Shown: positions 35,688 through 43,609, numbered from the stretch's first letter. The stretch: DNA of 49,571 bases from Cloacimonetes bacterium UBA5210 (GCA_002412625.1 DHVK01000025.1:1-49571); one strand, 5' to 3'. Numbers and translations are program-made. The notes: generated from the letters alone by a model not told the origin.

Positions 35688-36196
35688 TTAGCAATAAGTT
35701 AGCAGACGCAATAAATGAACAAATCAACCGTGAACTATTTTCGGAATACCTGTATATCTCGATGCAGGCTTGGTTTGCAGATCAAAGCCTGGACGGCATG
35801 GCCAGCTGGATGGACGCTCAGGGCAAGGAAGAACGCTTCCACGCCATGAAGTTCTTTAACTATCTGCTGGAACGCGGTGCCCGTGTGAAGCTGAAAGCCA
35901 TCGAAGAGCCCACTTTCGATTTCGAAAACCCGCTCAAAGCCTTTGCAATGGCGCTTGAGCACGAGCAGTTTATCACCAAAAGCATCAACGAACTGATGGA
36001 CCTGGCGATCACAGAAAACGACCATGCCACCCGCAGCTTATTGCAATGGTATGTGGACGAGCAGGTGGAAGAAGAAGCCTCTGTGGATAAGATCGTAAAC
36101 ATGCTGAAAATGATCGGCGATAACGGACATGGCATCATGATGATCGACCGCGAGCTGGGCCAACGAGTTTTTACTCCACAACCGGCAAGCGATTAA
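35684..36196 (+). CDS. ftnA: ferritin (non-haem, FtnA type)
   Basis: The true start is the ATG at 35684, inside the last codons of fprA and behind TTGGAGGA. The product has 170 residues, the normal size. Ferroxidase residues fall at the same numbers as in E. coli FtnA: E17, E50, H53, E94, Q127 and E130. There is no haem-binding Met as in bacterioferritin. Twenty-four subunits would form the iron-storing shell, oxidising Fe2+ with O2 or peroxide. Translational coupling to fprA means O2 removal and iron storage are made together, limiting Fenton chemistry. A strong hairpin follows the stop codon. Confidence 0.97.
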   Translation: MISNKLADAINEQINRELFSEYLYISMQAWFADQSLDGMASWMDAQGKEERFHAMKFFNYLLERGARVKLKAIEEPTFDFENPLKAFAMALEHEQFITKSINELMDLAITENDHATRSLLQWYVDEQVEEEASVDKIVNMLKMIGDNGHGIMMIDRELGQRVFTPQPASD

Positions 36197-36233
36197 GAAT
36201 TACCCATTCACCACAAACATAGAGTGTCTATGA

Positions 36234-36261
36234 GGGATCCTGCCATTTCGGGCAGGATCCC
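36234..36261 (+). terminator. strong hairpin after ferritin
   Basis: GGGATCCTGCC (36234-36244) pairs perfectly with GGCAGGATCCC (36251-36261) around a six-base loop. The tail (CATTAGTTAG) is poor in T, so it may act as an mRNA 3' stabiliser as much as a terminator. Confidence 0.6.
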
Positions 36262-36296
36262 CATTAGTTAGAACAGCCCTGCCACAAGGAGGCCCA

Positions 36297-37256
36297 ATGC
36301 AAACTTGGAAACTTGAAGAACTGTATAGTAAAATTTTTGATTCTACTGTAGCAGCAATAGGTATTATTGACCTTCAGGGAAACTATCAGATTGTGAATCC
36401 CGCATGGTGCCACCTGCTGGGATACTCGGCTGAAGAAGCTCTCAACTTGCATGTCAACGACGTTACTCCCCCGGAGGACAGAGCTTCCAGCAGTGCTAAT
36501 CTTGGCAAACTGCTCAGCGGTGAACTTCCCAGTCTCAGGCTTACCCGCCGTTACCAGCGCAAAAATGGCAGTATCTTTTGGGCGGATCTGCATGTCTCAC
36601 CGATCTCAGATTCAGACCAAGAGCCGGTCGGCCTGGTTGGCGTTTTCGTGGATATCGAAAGGCAGCTTCGGGCAGAAGAAGAAATGAAGGAATTGAACGC
36701 GCAACTCACGATGGCAAATATCGAACTGCAATTGGCGATGGAAGATCTGAACAGACTTGCCCGCCGCGACACCCTCACGCAGCTGTATAATCGCCGGGTG
36801 CTGGACGAGATTCTGGTACAGGAGATCAACCGGGCTGAGCGTAGCAAACAAGGCCTGGCTGTAGCGATCGCGGATCTGGATAATTTCAAGCTCATCAACG
36901 ATACTCACGGGCATGAGGCAGGCGACTTGGCTTTGATCGAACTGGCAAGGGTTCTGCGGGAGGAAATCCGTACCACAGACTTCGTGGGCCGCTGGGGCGG
37001 AGAAGAATTCTTGTTCATCTTTCCGGATACCTCATGCAGCGGAGCCTTGATCGTGATTGAGCGCGTACGTAAAAGCGTGGAAGAACTCATCATCCCTGTG
37101 GGAAACATCACTATACGCCTAACCGTGAGCATTGGGCTCTCCTATCACAAGGATCACTACGAACAGAAAAATATCATCGACGAAGCGGACAAAGCCATGT
37201 ATCGCGCCAAGGAATTAGGAAAAAACCGCTGCGAATACTACCAAAACAACTGTTGA
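36297..37256 (+). CDS. PAS-GGDEF diguanylate cyclase
   Basis: The 319-residue protein starts behind AAGGAGG. An N-terminal PAS domain (about 5-125) contains the LLGYSAEEAL and FWADLHVSPI segments typical of the fold; no haem or flavin ligand can be named. A coiled-coil linker (about 125-155) leads to a GGDEF domain with DTLTQLYNRR, the active site GGEEF at 234-238, and an inhibitory I-site RTTD at 225-228, exactly five residues upstream. It should make cyclic di-GMP from two GTP and be feedback-inhibited. No membrane segment, so it is a cytosolic sensor, possibly of redox state or a small ligand. It stands alone, between the ferritin hairpin and the sigma factor module. Confidence 0.95.
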   Translation: MQTWKLEELYSKIFDSTVAAIGIIDLQGNYQIVNPAWCHLLGYSAEEALNLHVNDVTPPEDRASSSANLGKLLSGELPSLRLTRRYQRKNGSIFWADLHVSPISDSDQEPVGLVGVFVDIERQLRAEEEMKELNAQLTMANIELQLAMEDLNRLARRDTLTQLYNRRVLDEILVQEINRAERSKQGLAVAIADLDNFKLINDTHGHEAGDLALIELARVLREEIRTTDFVGRWGGEEFLFIFPDTSCSGALIVIERVRKSVEELIIPVGNITIRLTVSIGLSYHKDHYEQKNIIDEADKAMYRAKELGKNRCEYYQNNC

Positions 37257-37380
37257 GCTCACAAGCCCAGCATAAACACTCATGCGGATTTTGTCCTGAT
37301 CTCGAGCCCTTATAAAGCTATGAGCATACGAAGATCACAGCTTAAGAAAAGCTTGAACTCAAGCAAACAAATTCATGATA

Positions 37381-37390
37381 GGGGGGGGGG
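37381..37390 (+). repeat. run of ten G upstream of the sigma factor gene
   Basis: An uninterrupted G10 tract followed by A5 and C4, 78 bases before the sigma factor start codon. Such tracts slip in replication. It lies in untranslated or promoter-proximal DNA. Confidence 0.9.
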
Positions 37391-37468
37391 AAAAACCCCA
37401 ATGGCCGAGAAATGCGAGATTTAACGTGCAGGGATAGGATTGAGCTGTAGTATATCTATTGAATATAT

Positions 37469-37969
37469 ATGAAAAAAGAGTGTTTTGAGGACTTCCTTTC
37501 TGCCCATGAAAAGCGGATATTCCGCTATCTTGTGGGTCTTACAAACAATGAACACGATGCCATGGACCTCGTGCAGGCGGTCTTTATCGCTATCTACGAG
37601 AAGTTTGAGAGCATCGAAGAGCCCACCGCGCTTTCCTATACCTATCGGGTTGCCCACAACAAGGCGATGACTTTTCTGAAAAAAAGATCCCGTTACATCA
37701 ACGTTGACCCCGCCTCATTCCGTGATGTTCTGAAGGCACCCGTCCCAAGTGTCGAGACGGATTATACCTTCCTCCATCTCGCGCTGAAAGAACTACCCCC
37801 CCGCATGGCAGCAGTGGTGCAGTTACAATATTTTGAACAGCTTTCATACAAGGAGATTGCGGAGCGTTTGGGGATCAGTGTGAAAGCTGTGGAATCCCTG
37901 CTGGTTCGAGCCAAACGCGGCCTCCGCAAAAAAATCTCGCAGGGAAACAAGGAGACTATGGTATTATGA
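37469..37969 (+). CDS. ECF-type RNA polymerase sigma factor
   Basis: The 166-residue protein has sigma region 2 (about residues 8-75: FRYLVGLTNNEHDAMDLVQA, with YTYRVAHNKAMTFLKKR as the -10 recognition and melting part) and region 4 (about 105-158: LQYFEQLSYKEIAERLGIS then VKAVESLLVRAKRGLRK, a helix-turn-helix for the -35). There is no region 1 or 3, so it is an ECF factor. No ribosome site is visible; the ATG is preceded by a T/A-rich stretch, TATATCTATTGAATATAT, which may be a -10 with almost no leader. It overlaps the next frame's first possible ATG; the anti-sigma gene follows at once. A ten-G run lies upstream. Likely self-regulated, as is usual for the class. Confidence 0.93.
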   Translation: MKKECFEDFLSAHEKRIFRYLVGLTNNEHDAMDLVQAVFIAIYEKFESIEEPTALSYTYRVAHNKAMTFLKKRSRYINVDPASFRDVLKAPVPSVETDYTFLHLALKELPPRMAAVVQLQYFEQLSYKEIAERLGISVKAVESLLVRAKRGLRKKISQGNKETMVL

Positions 37970-38010
37970 GCAGAACGCTATTAGCGCCAATTAAAGATAA
38001 GGAGAGAACG

Positions 38011-38427
38011 ATGAGATGCAGAACTGCTGAACAATATATCAGCCAAAAGCTCGATGATGAACTGAAGCCGAAACATGCCGCAAGTTTGGCCAGACATCTT
38101 GAGCATTGTTCCTCCTGTAAAGCTTTTTTGGCAGATACCCGCCGCTTACAGAGCAGCCTGCAGGATGCTCCCTTGCCCGAATATCCAAGCTGGATGCATC
38201 AACGCATTATGCACAATCTGCCCCAAGCCAAAGCCCGATTTTGGGGTTTCAAACCTGCTTACAGCTTTGCCTCCGCCGGCCTGGCTATTGCTTTCAGTCT
38301 ATACATCGGAGCCTTGACCGGCATCCGGGGATATCAGGAAAGTGGTTACTTCAGCCAAAGCACCGGGGGACAAAGCATCCAGCTCAGTTTTGGTGAAAAC
38401 AGCCTGATGGAGATGTATGATGAGTAA
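38011..38427 (+). CDS. zinc-finger anti-sigma factor with one membrane helix
   Basis: The start is set at 38011, behind AAGGAGAG, though an ATG at 37966 overlapping the sigma stop also exists. The protein then has 138 residues: an N-terminal zinc-binding anti-sigma motif H29-x3-C33-x2-C36 (HLEHCSSC) with Cys3 as possible extra ligand, a linker, one membrane helix (about 85-105, FASAGLAIAFSLYIGAL) and a short C-terminal periplasmic tail. It would hold the upstream sigma factor at the membrane until an envelope signal arrives. The tail overlaps the start of the next gene by 11 bases, linking it to the periplasmic sensor candidate. Confidence 0.9.
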   Translation: MRCRTAEQYISQKLDDELKPKHAASLARHLEHCSSCKAFLADTRRLQSSLQDAPLPEYPSWMHQRIMHNLPQAKARFWGFKPAYSFASAGLAIAFSLYIGALTGIRGYQESGYFSQSTGGQSIQLSFGENSLMEMYDE

Positions 38428-38941
38428 ACGCTTGTTGACAATTCTCCTCTTTATCTCCGTGGCATTTAACCTGGCAGTAGTGGGCAGCGTGTTCTGGTTG
38501 CACACTCTTTTACCCAGGCCACCGATGCACCCCCGGGAGCATTTCGAACGCCCCAATCTGCCCGATCACCTCAAAGAACTTCCGTGGGACCCTCAGCTAA
38601 GGGAACTCCGCAAACAATATGACAGAGACCGGATTTTGCTCTTGAAAGAACTTGCACAAGCAGATTTTCAAGAATCCACCGCCCTTGCTTTGATCGATTC
38701 CTCGCTTGCGGCACAAGGAAAGCTGGAACAAGCACTGGCAAACAGACTGTTGAACGTGCGCGCGCACATGAGTGCAGAAGAAGCTAAAGAATATTTTGAA
38801 ACCCGCGCCAATCATATTGAAAAGCGCAGTAATAGAATTCCTAATATGCAAGAAAGGAGAAACCCAAATGAAGAAAATAATCGTACTAAGCCTAATCCTC
38901 GTAATGGCAGCCGGTATCCTGCTGGCGCAGAAGACAGATAA
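38417..38941 (+). CDS. CnrX/metal-resistance-like periplasmic sensor protein
   Basis: The 174-residue protein starts at 38417 or three bases later (tandem ATG). It has an uncleaved-type N-terminal membrane anchor (about 5-30, LLTILLFISVAFNLAVVGSV), a His/Pro-rich stretch (PPMHPREHFERPNLPDH) and a helical periplasmic domain (LRELRKQYDRDRILLLKEL to MSAEEAKEYFETR). This resembles the heavy-metal-resistance/CnrX group that senses metals or stress for ECF sigma factors. The last 25 codons overlap the following gene by 74 bases in another frame and read as low-complexity Asn/Arg/Pro, so the C-terminus may have been extended by loss of an older stop codon. Third gene of the stress module. Confidence 0.8.
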   Translation: MMSKRLLTILLFISVAFNLAVVGSVFWLHTLLPRPPMHPREHFERPNLPDHLKELPWDPQLRELRKQYDRDRILLLKELAQADFQESTALALIDSSLAAQGKLEQALANRLLNVRAHMSAEEAKEYFETRANHIEKRSNRIPNMQERRNPNEENNRTKPNPRNGSRYPAGAEDR

Positions 38942-39440
38942 AGCGGCTCCACAACACAAGATGTCCGCCATGCGTCAAATGGCAAACCCGATGCAAAAGT
39001 GCATGGAAGAAATGAAGCTGACCGAAGCTCAAATGACCAAGTTCGCGGAACATAAAACTACTTTTGAAAGACAGAAAAACACTCTGGATGCCGAGCTTAA
39101 AAACCTGAGACTGGATGTGATGGCTGCCATGAAAGCCGAAAACATCAAAAGAGTGAAAGAACTGAATAAGCAGATCAGCGACAAACAACTAGCATTGATG
39201 AATGCCAAAGTAGATCTGATGGCAAATCATCTGAAAGAACTGAACAAAGAGCAAAAAGAAATCATGCTGAAAAACATGCCGATGATGATGGGCCAAGACA
39301 GAGCTCACAAAATGGGAATGGCAGAACGCATGCAGGGCAGAGCCATGCAGCGCAGAGCCCCGGGCATGGGTGAAAGAGGACATGATTGTGACGATTGTGA
39401 CGATTGCGACGGCGTAAGAAAGTATAAGAACAGAAAATAG
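38868..39440 (+). CDS. Spy/CpxP-like periplasmic protein with Cys-Asp tail
   Basis: The start is the ATG at 38868 behind AAAGGAGA, not the longer frame from 38772. It yields 190 residues: a signal peptide (1-19, ending ILLAQ), a helical domain with the LTxxQ-like motif KLTEAQMTKFAEHKTTFERQ and a second such helix KQISDKQLALMNAKVDL, and a Met-rich segment. It ends in a compact acidic cysteine cluster, HDCDDCDDCDG, that looks metal-binding. Spy and CpxP are periplasmic chaperones or stress sensors induced by envelope damage and metals. It closes the sigma/anti-sigma/sensor module, so it is probably a regulon member or effector. The first 74 bases overlap the upstream gene. Confidence 0.85.
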   Translation: MKKIIVLSLILVMAAGILLAQKTDKAAPQHKMSAMRQMANPMQKCMEEMKLTEAQMTKFAEHKTTFERQKNTLDAELKNLRLDVMAAMKAENIKRVKELNKQISDKQLALMNAKVDLMANHLKELNKEQKEIMLKNMPMMMGQDRAHKMGMAERMQGRAMQRRAPGMGERGHDCDDCDDCDGVRKYKNRK

Positions 39441-39467
39441 ACTATCCCTCCTCAGCAACACACAGAC

Positions 39468-39506
39468 AATGCCATGGGAATCCCTTTTCCTGTGGCATTT
39501 TGTTTG
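39468..39506 (+). terminator. terminator of the sigma factor/Spy module
   Basis: AATGCCA (39468-39474) pairs with TGGCATT (39493-39499), followed by TTTGTTT. The loop contains a minor GGGA/TCCC pair. Confidence 0.65.
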
Positions 39507-39514
39507 GGGGGTTG

Positions 39515-39649
39515 TCTTGCTGCGTGAAGTCTGGGTTGGATAGTCATCTTGCTGCGTGAAGTCCATGCCCCTATCAATTGAGAGACAGCACTATGGAGGG
39601 TGAAGGGGCATGAACTCCACGGGGGATTGGATATGATCACTGTGGAGTT
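39515..39649. repeat. direct and nested inverted repeats
   Basis: TCTTGCTGCGTGAAGTC occurs twice (39515-39531 and 39547-39563), 32 bases apart. The second copy leads into AGTCCATGCCCC (about 39561-39571), whose near-complement GGGGCATGAACT is at 39605-39616. AACTCCAC (39613-39620) then pairs with GTGGAGTT (39642-39649). No open frame. Confidence 0.75.
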
Positions 39650-39690
39650 TACATGAAAGCTCATAGGATTCGACACATCCTCGAGTCGAT

Positions 39691-39867
39691 AGCGACCACA
39701 GGTCGCTTCCAAAGTGGAAACGGCTTCCAGCCGTTTATTTAAGCGTCGAGACGACGCTTCTACCTTCTGTGCAGACGGGGACGTCTGCAATCCCATCCCC
39801 TCGGCTTTCATCCTCGGTGGCGAAAGTAGGTTCTGTAACTGGTAGAAAAACGCTCCGGGAGGAGCGT
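39691..39867. repeat. series of five different perfect mini-hairpins
   Basis: In order: AGCGACC-ACA-GGTCGCT (39691), AAACGGCT-TCC-AGCCGTTT (39718), AAGCGTCG-AGA-CGACGCTT (39741), GCAGACG-GGGA-CGTCTGC (39771) and ACGCTCC-GGGA-GGAGCGT (39850). Every stem is perfect, 7-8 base pairs, with loops of three or four bases; the stem sequences differ from one another. No protein reads through them. Together with the preceding repeats they fill the 480-base gap between the Spy-like gene and the barrel pseudogene. Confidence 0.85.
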
Positions 39868-39923
39868 CACTCCAAAGCGCAATATATTGTAAGCTCTGCG
39901 TCAAATACTTTGGCAAATATGAA

Positions 39924-40646
39924 CTAGAACTGCAAGCCAATGCCCAGTGCGGTTATTGGACTCGTCAACACATTGGAGTCCTTATTCGGCAAGACTTCGA
40001 ATCCGAACTCGTAGGTCAGCATCAAAGCGCCCAGTGTCAACCTCAGGTTTGCGGATAATCCCCCGTGAGAGAGCAGCAAGTCTTCATATTGTATCTGATT
40101 GGATTCTTCTTTGTACAAGCTTAAGTTGTAGCGAAGAGCCAAGGTCCCGGTCAGGTATTTATTTGCTTCGTATGAGTACAAACCGGTCATCTCAAAGCCC
40201 TTTGCGCCGAAAGTGTCTTTATACGCGTTGTCGTCCTCATCGAACCTCTCCACTGACCCCGAGATATGAGTCAGCATCGGCATCAAGGCAAAGTACTTCT
40301 TCCCTTGATGGTAGAAAAGGTTTTTTACACCCAGTTTGGCGCCCCAACTATATCCGGATTGGTAGATCTTTGCTTGTACATCTAGTTTTTCGGATGCCGG
40401 GATACCGATTTTGACCACGGTGCATAAATCGTTTATGAGCCCTTCCCAGTCATCATCGATCCCTTCGTCTTGCATATAATCTTCACCTTTGAAATACGGA
40501 GAACTGTAATCTACCCCCAGCCCGAGATAGGTGCTGAGACTGACACGATCTGGTGAGATCGGCACAGCGGTATCCATTGTGCTCAGGTCCATGGTGGCGC
40601 ATCCGGCGAGTACGATTTAGCAAAACAAGCTTGCAACTATTCTCAT
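39924..40646 (-). pseudogene. outer-membrane barrel lipoprotein with a stop codon in its signal peptide
   Basis: From the ATG at 40646 (behind AGAGGTGAAC) the frame reads MRIVASLFC, then TAA at codon 10 (40617-40619), then IVLAGCATMDLS and on without a stop to 39924. The part after the stop restores a textbook lipobox (LAGC), so the gene was a lipoprotein broken by one nonsense change; TTA to TAA would suffice. An internal ATG at 40592 would give 222 residues with no export signal. The body alternates strands (LGLGVDYSSPYFKG at the front, TSPITALGIGLQF at the end) and looks like a small outer-membrane barrel, perhaps MipA/OmpV-like, which I cannot confirm. Sequence error or read-through are alternatives to true inactivation. 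Confidence 0.75.
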
Positions 40647-40768
40647 TGTTCACCTCTGATTTCAAGCTGCTGAAGAGCATCAAGATCGTCAAGCACAATT
40701 TGTAATAGCTTCAAGCTCCAAGTCTTGTTTCCCGAAATAGGCTTGACGTTTCGGCAAGATATTCTGAT

Positions 40769-41560
40769 ATGGAACACATGAGAAAAACATTGAGCCTGCT
40801 GATCGTTTTGATATGCTGCACTACTTGGCTAGGGGCAGACGAATCCCAGAGTTTTGGGCAAAATTACCTGAAGTCTTACCCACTTTCGGTGTGGCAAGCG
40901 GCTCAATCCCCGCTTGCTTGGCAAAGCAAGCAGTGGTTTCAGGCGGGAGCGATTGTGCTGTCTGCCGGGGCCTTGTATCTGACAGATGAGGACATTCAAG
41001 GCGCCATCCAGCGCAATCGCAGTGATCTCAGCGAGGCTTTCAGCAGTGGGTTCAAGCTGTTTGGCGAAGGGGAATTGGTGCTTCCGACAATCGGTGCCAG
41101 CATTGTGGGCGGCTACCTGTTTGACAGCCCCAAAACCATGGATACCGGGCTACTATCGCTGAAGAGTTTTGTGCTCTCCCAAAGTGTGACGCAGACCTTG
41201 AAACTTGCTACTCAGAGGAACCGACCCTCGACGGATAAGGGCAAAGAATTCTGGAGCGAGAGCGGGTTTAAGCGTAAACGCGATAGCTTTCCTTCCGGAC
41301 ACACCACGATAGTCTGGAGTTTGGCGCCAATCCTGGCGAAGCAATACCAGGAACTGCGCTGGATGGCTCCGGCTGTTTACAGCATCGCTACGCTGACTTC
41401 GATCTCCCGGGTGCACGACAATAATCATTGGTCCAGCGATATCTTTGTGGGCGCAGTGATCGGCTATTACAGTGCAAAATTGACCCTTAATTCTACCCCG
41501 CGCATGCAGGTAATACCCAACCCGGAAAAGCAGGGGATCGAGTTTATGTATAGGTTTTAG
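40769..41560 (+). CDS. exported PAP2-superfamily phosphatase
   Basis: The 263-residue protein has an N-terminal signal or membrane segment (RKTLSLLIVLICCTTWLGAD) and the three phosphatidic-acid-phosphatase type 2 motifs: K145-x6-R152-P153 (KLATQRNRP), PSGH at 175-178, and S213-R214...H220...D224 in SRVHDNNHWSSD. Relatives dephosphorylate lipid phosphates, undecaprenyl pyrophosphate or other substrates on the outer side of the inner membrane. Start choice is unclear: an ATG at 40778 would sit right behind a possible promoter (TTGACG 40743-40748 and a -10 at about 40766), giving an almost leaderless mRNA. It converges with the next gene, separated by only 8 bases. Confidence 0.9.
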   Translation: MEHMRKTLSLLIVLICCTTWLGADESQSFGQNYLKSYPLSVWQAAQSPLAWQSKQWFQAGAIVLSAGALYLTDEDIQGAIQRNRSDLSEAFSSGFKLFGEGELVLPTIGASIVGGYLFDSPKTMDTGLLSLKSFVLSQSVTQTLKLATQRNRPSTDKGKEFWSESGFKRKRDSFPSGHTTIVWSLAPILAKQYQELRWMAPAVYSIATLTSISRVHDNNHWSSDIFVGAVIGYYSAKLTLNSTPRMQVIPNPEKQGIEFMYRF

Positions 41561-41568
41561 CTATGTAG

Positions 41569-43257
41569 CTACTTTGCCAACACGTAAGTAACAAAGCTAA
41601 GCACAGCGTTTTGGCGAGATCTATCACCATTGTAATAAGCCGCAAGGATATCATCCACTTTCTTTGTATCCAGCCAATTGTCCTGCAACACTCTGGCATC
41701 CGTGCGTAGGGCCAAAATCTCTCTGCGATAGACCTGGAGAAACTGCTCCGTTCGGGAGCTGGTGAAGACCTTCTTCTTTCTTTGCTTCAGAGCAATCCGG
41801 ATTTTCAGAGAATAAGGGCGATGGAAATATGCGGCGCTATGTTCCGCAATCGCCAAAGGATAAGCTTGAAGCTCTGGCGCATAGCTGCGGATAATGCCGC
41901 GGTGCAAGCCCTCATTGAGCTGCGGCCACAATCCCTGTTGCCAGTGTTGCTGAATCGGAGCATTCTGCAGGTAAGGCATATAGTCTGTGATGTGCTGATC
42001 CAATTGCGAGAGATCCGGCATGTTGATGCTGCGTGGACTATGGCGGACATAGAAGAGATTCATCCACAGGGGGTGGGGCATATTGCCGATTGGTGGCATT
42101 TGCGCAAGGCTGTCTTGCAGAGATCCCACAAAGCCCCGATGCAGCTCTTTGTTGATTTCCGCGATGAAAAAGCTCTCCGGATTGAGGTAAAGATATCTTG
42201 CAAAAGAGCTGAAATCCGGTTTCCCGGGTTTGAACAGACTAGCGATGTGAGCGCTCATAAAGCGCATGCGGAACAGCTCGCCATAATAGCCCCCCAAAAA
42301 CACATCAGCCTCTTCCGCCAGGATCGGAAAATAGCCCATCAAACTGTGACTGGCAGGGTTGAAACCAAAACCGCGACCGTGCAGATAGTCGCAGGCCATC
42401 TGCCAACCGCCTGAGGCTTCTTGATGCGAGATATAACGAAACGGGAGATCGTGGTCCAGAGCTATCTGCTGGGCAATGCGATAGTCTTCACCCTCTTTGC
42501 TGCCAAAATGCACCGTGCTGAAGGGTAATCCGGAGTTCAGCAGAATCGCCAGAAGAGGGCGGATATCCATGCCACCACTGATGCCCACGCAGACTCTTCT
42601 GCCGGCTCTAAGCGGGAGCAAGGTGAGGTTCTCCAGGATCTTGGCCAGGTTTTGCGCCGCTTCCAAAGGCACAAAAGTGTTGTTCCGGAGCGCCAGACCC
42701 GCTTCTGAGAGAAGCAGTTTGCCACCCTGAGCCAGCATTTCCACATTCTTATAATAGCTCTGTGTGCCGGGAGCGTAGCGGCGCAGATGAGGCGGAAACA
42801 GGGAGTGCCAATAGGCCCCGAAACGCTGAGCATCAAGCTCTGCCAAACCCGCTTCTTTCAAGAGTGATATGTCCGAACACAAGAAATAGCCGTCCTGCCC
42901 TTTGTGCACATAGAGACTGCGCTTGCCCAGGGGATCGTTGTAAGCCCGGATTCCGTTTTGATTTGCGATAACGATCAGCCAGTGTCCGTCCAGGTGGCTT
43001 AAGCGCTCTTCATCGGCTAGAAGCCACTGCCAATCCGAGAGTTCAGGGTAGCTGAAATCCAGCTCCTTGCGCAGAATGGGATCGCCCATGACGAACACTT
43101 GTTCATCCGGCTTGCAGGGGTTTTCCATGCAAAGCAGATTTCTGCCGCTGCCCCCGGCGCGGAGCTTCAGGTTTGCAGTATCGTATTTGTGAATACAGAG
43201 ACGCAAATCCGGGTTTTCCGGAATCTGTGTGCCAAAATGTCCATAAATCCAGCTCAT
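41569..43257 (-). CDS. asparagine-synthetase-like protein lacking the glutaminase cysteine
   Basis: The start at 43257 is chosen since the Ntn-like domain begins there (MSWIYGHFG); an ATG 11 codons upstream has no ribosome site. About 562 residues. The N-terminal half resembles the glutamine amidotransferase domain of AsnB (LDGHWLIVIANQNGIRAYND, then PLGKRSLYVH and CSDISLLKEAG), but position 2 is Ser, not the nucleophile Cys. The C-terminal half has the synthetase PP-loop GISGGMDIRP, with D kept and the following Ser replaced by Ile. Enzymes of this type without Cys2, such as beta-lactam synthetase, use the ATP-adenylating domain for other amide bonds. It may therefore act on a peptide, sugar or cell-surface substrate. 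No biosynthetic partners are adjacent. The substrate is unknown. Confidence 0.85.
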   Translation of the reverse strand: MSWIYGHFGTQIPENPDLRLCIHKYDTANLKLRAGGSGRNLLCMENPCKPDEQVFVMGDPILRKELDFSYPELSDWQWLLADEERLSHLDGHWLIVIANQNGIRAYNDPLGKRSLYVHKGQDGYFLCSDISLLKEAGLAELDAQRFGAYWHSLFPPHLRRYAPGTQSYYKNVEMLAQGGKLLLSEAGLALRNNTFVPLEAAQNLAKILENLTLLPLRAGRRVCVGISGGMDIRPLLAILLNSGLPFSTVHFGSKEGEDYRIAQQIALDHDLPFRYISHQEASGGWQMACDYLHGRGFGFNPASHSLMGYFPILAEEADVFLGGYYGELFRMRFMSAHIASLFKPGKPDFSSFARYLYLNPESFFIAEINKELHRGFVGSLQDSLAQMPPIGNMPHPLWMNLFYVRHSPRSINMPDLSQLDQHITDYMPYLQNAPIQQHWQQGLWPQLNEGLHRGIIRSYAPELQAYPLAIAEHSAAYFHRPYSLKIRIALKQRKKKVFTSSRTEQFLQVYRREILALRTDARVLQDNWLDTKKVDDILAAYYNGDRSRQNAVLSFVTYVLAK

Positions 43258-43609
43258 CGCTATCCCAATATCTTTTTTCTCATTACGCAAAGCAATGCTT
43301 TCCCGTCAAGAGCTTTCTCAAGCGTCCTTGCAGAAAGGGTTTTTGCGGATTTGTCCAGTCGCTGTCCACTACATATATAATAGAGATAATACACTAAGAC
43401 TCTGTTGTGATAAGCTCGAAAGCGCGAGATGAGCCAATGATACATTCTGAACAATTGCAACCCGAATATGCCAGCCTGACCAAAAAGTCGATCTTGAGCT
43501 ATAAGGATATAGTGGCCTCGGCTACAGATAATATCCCGCAAACAAATCAGTTGACTAAAAGCTGCGGCTTCAAACACTGGTACTCTGAGAAAAAACTATT
43601 GGAAGTACC
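43258..43609. other. intergenic region ahead of purS
   Basis: About 350 bases between divergent genes. A perfect TATAAT (43376-43381, plus strand) has TTGTCC 19 bases upstream, a loose promoter candidate for purS. A frame from 43437 into the purS start would code 59 residues but has no good ribosome site. No purine riboswitch core was found. Confidence 0.4.

Noticed and set aside
43258..43609. Possible purine riboswitch ahead of purS
   Set aside because: A TATAAT and AT-rich bases are present, but not the conserved junction and loop sequences of the purine aptamer.
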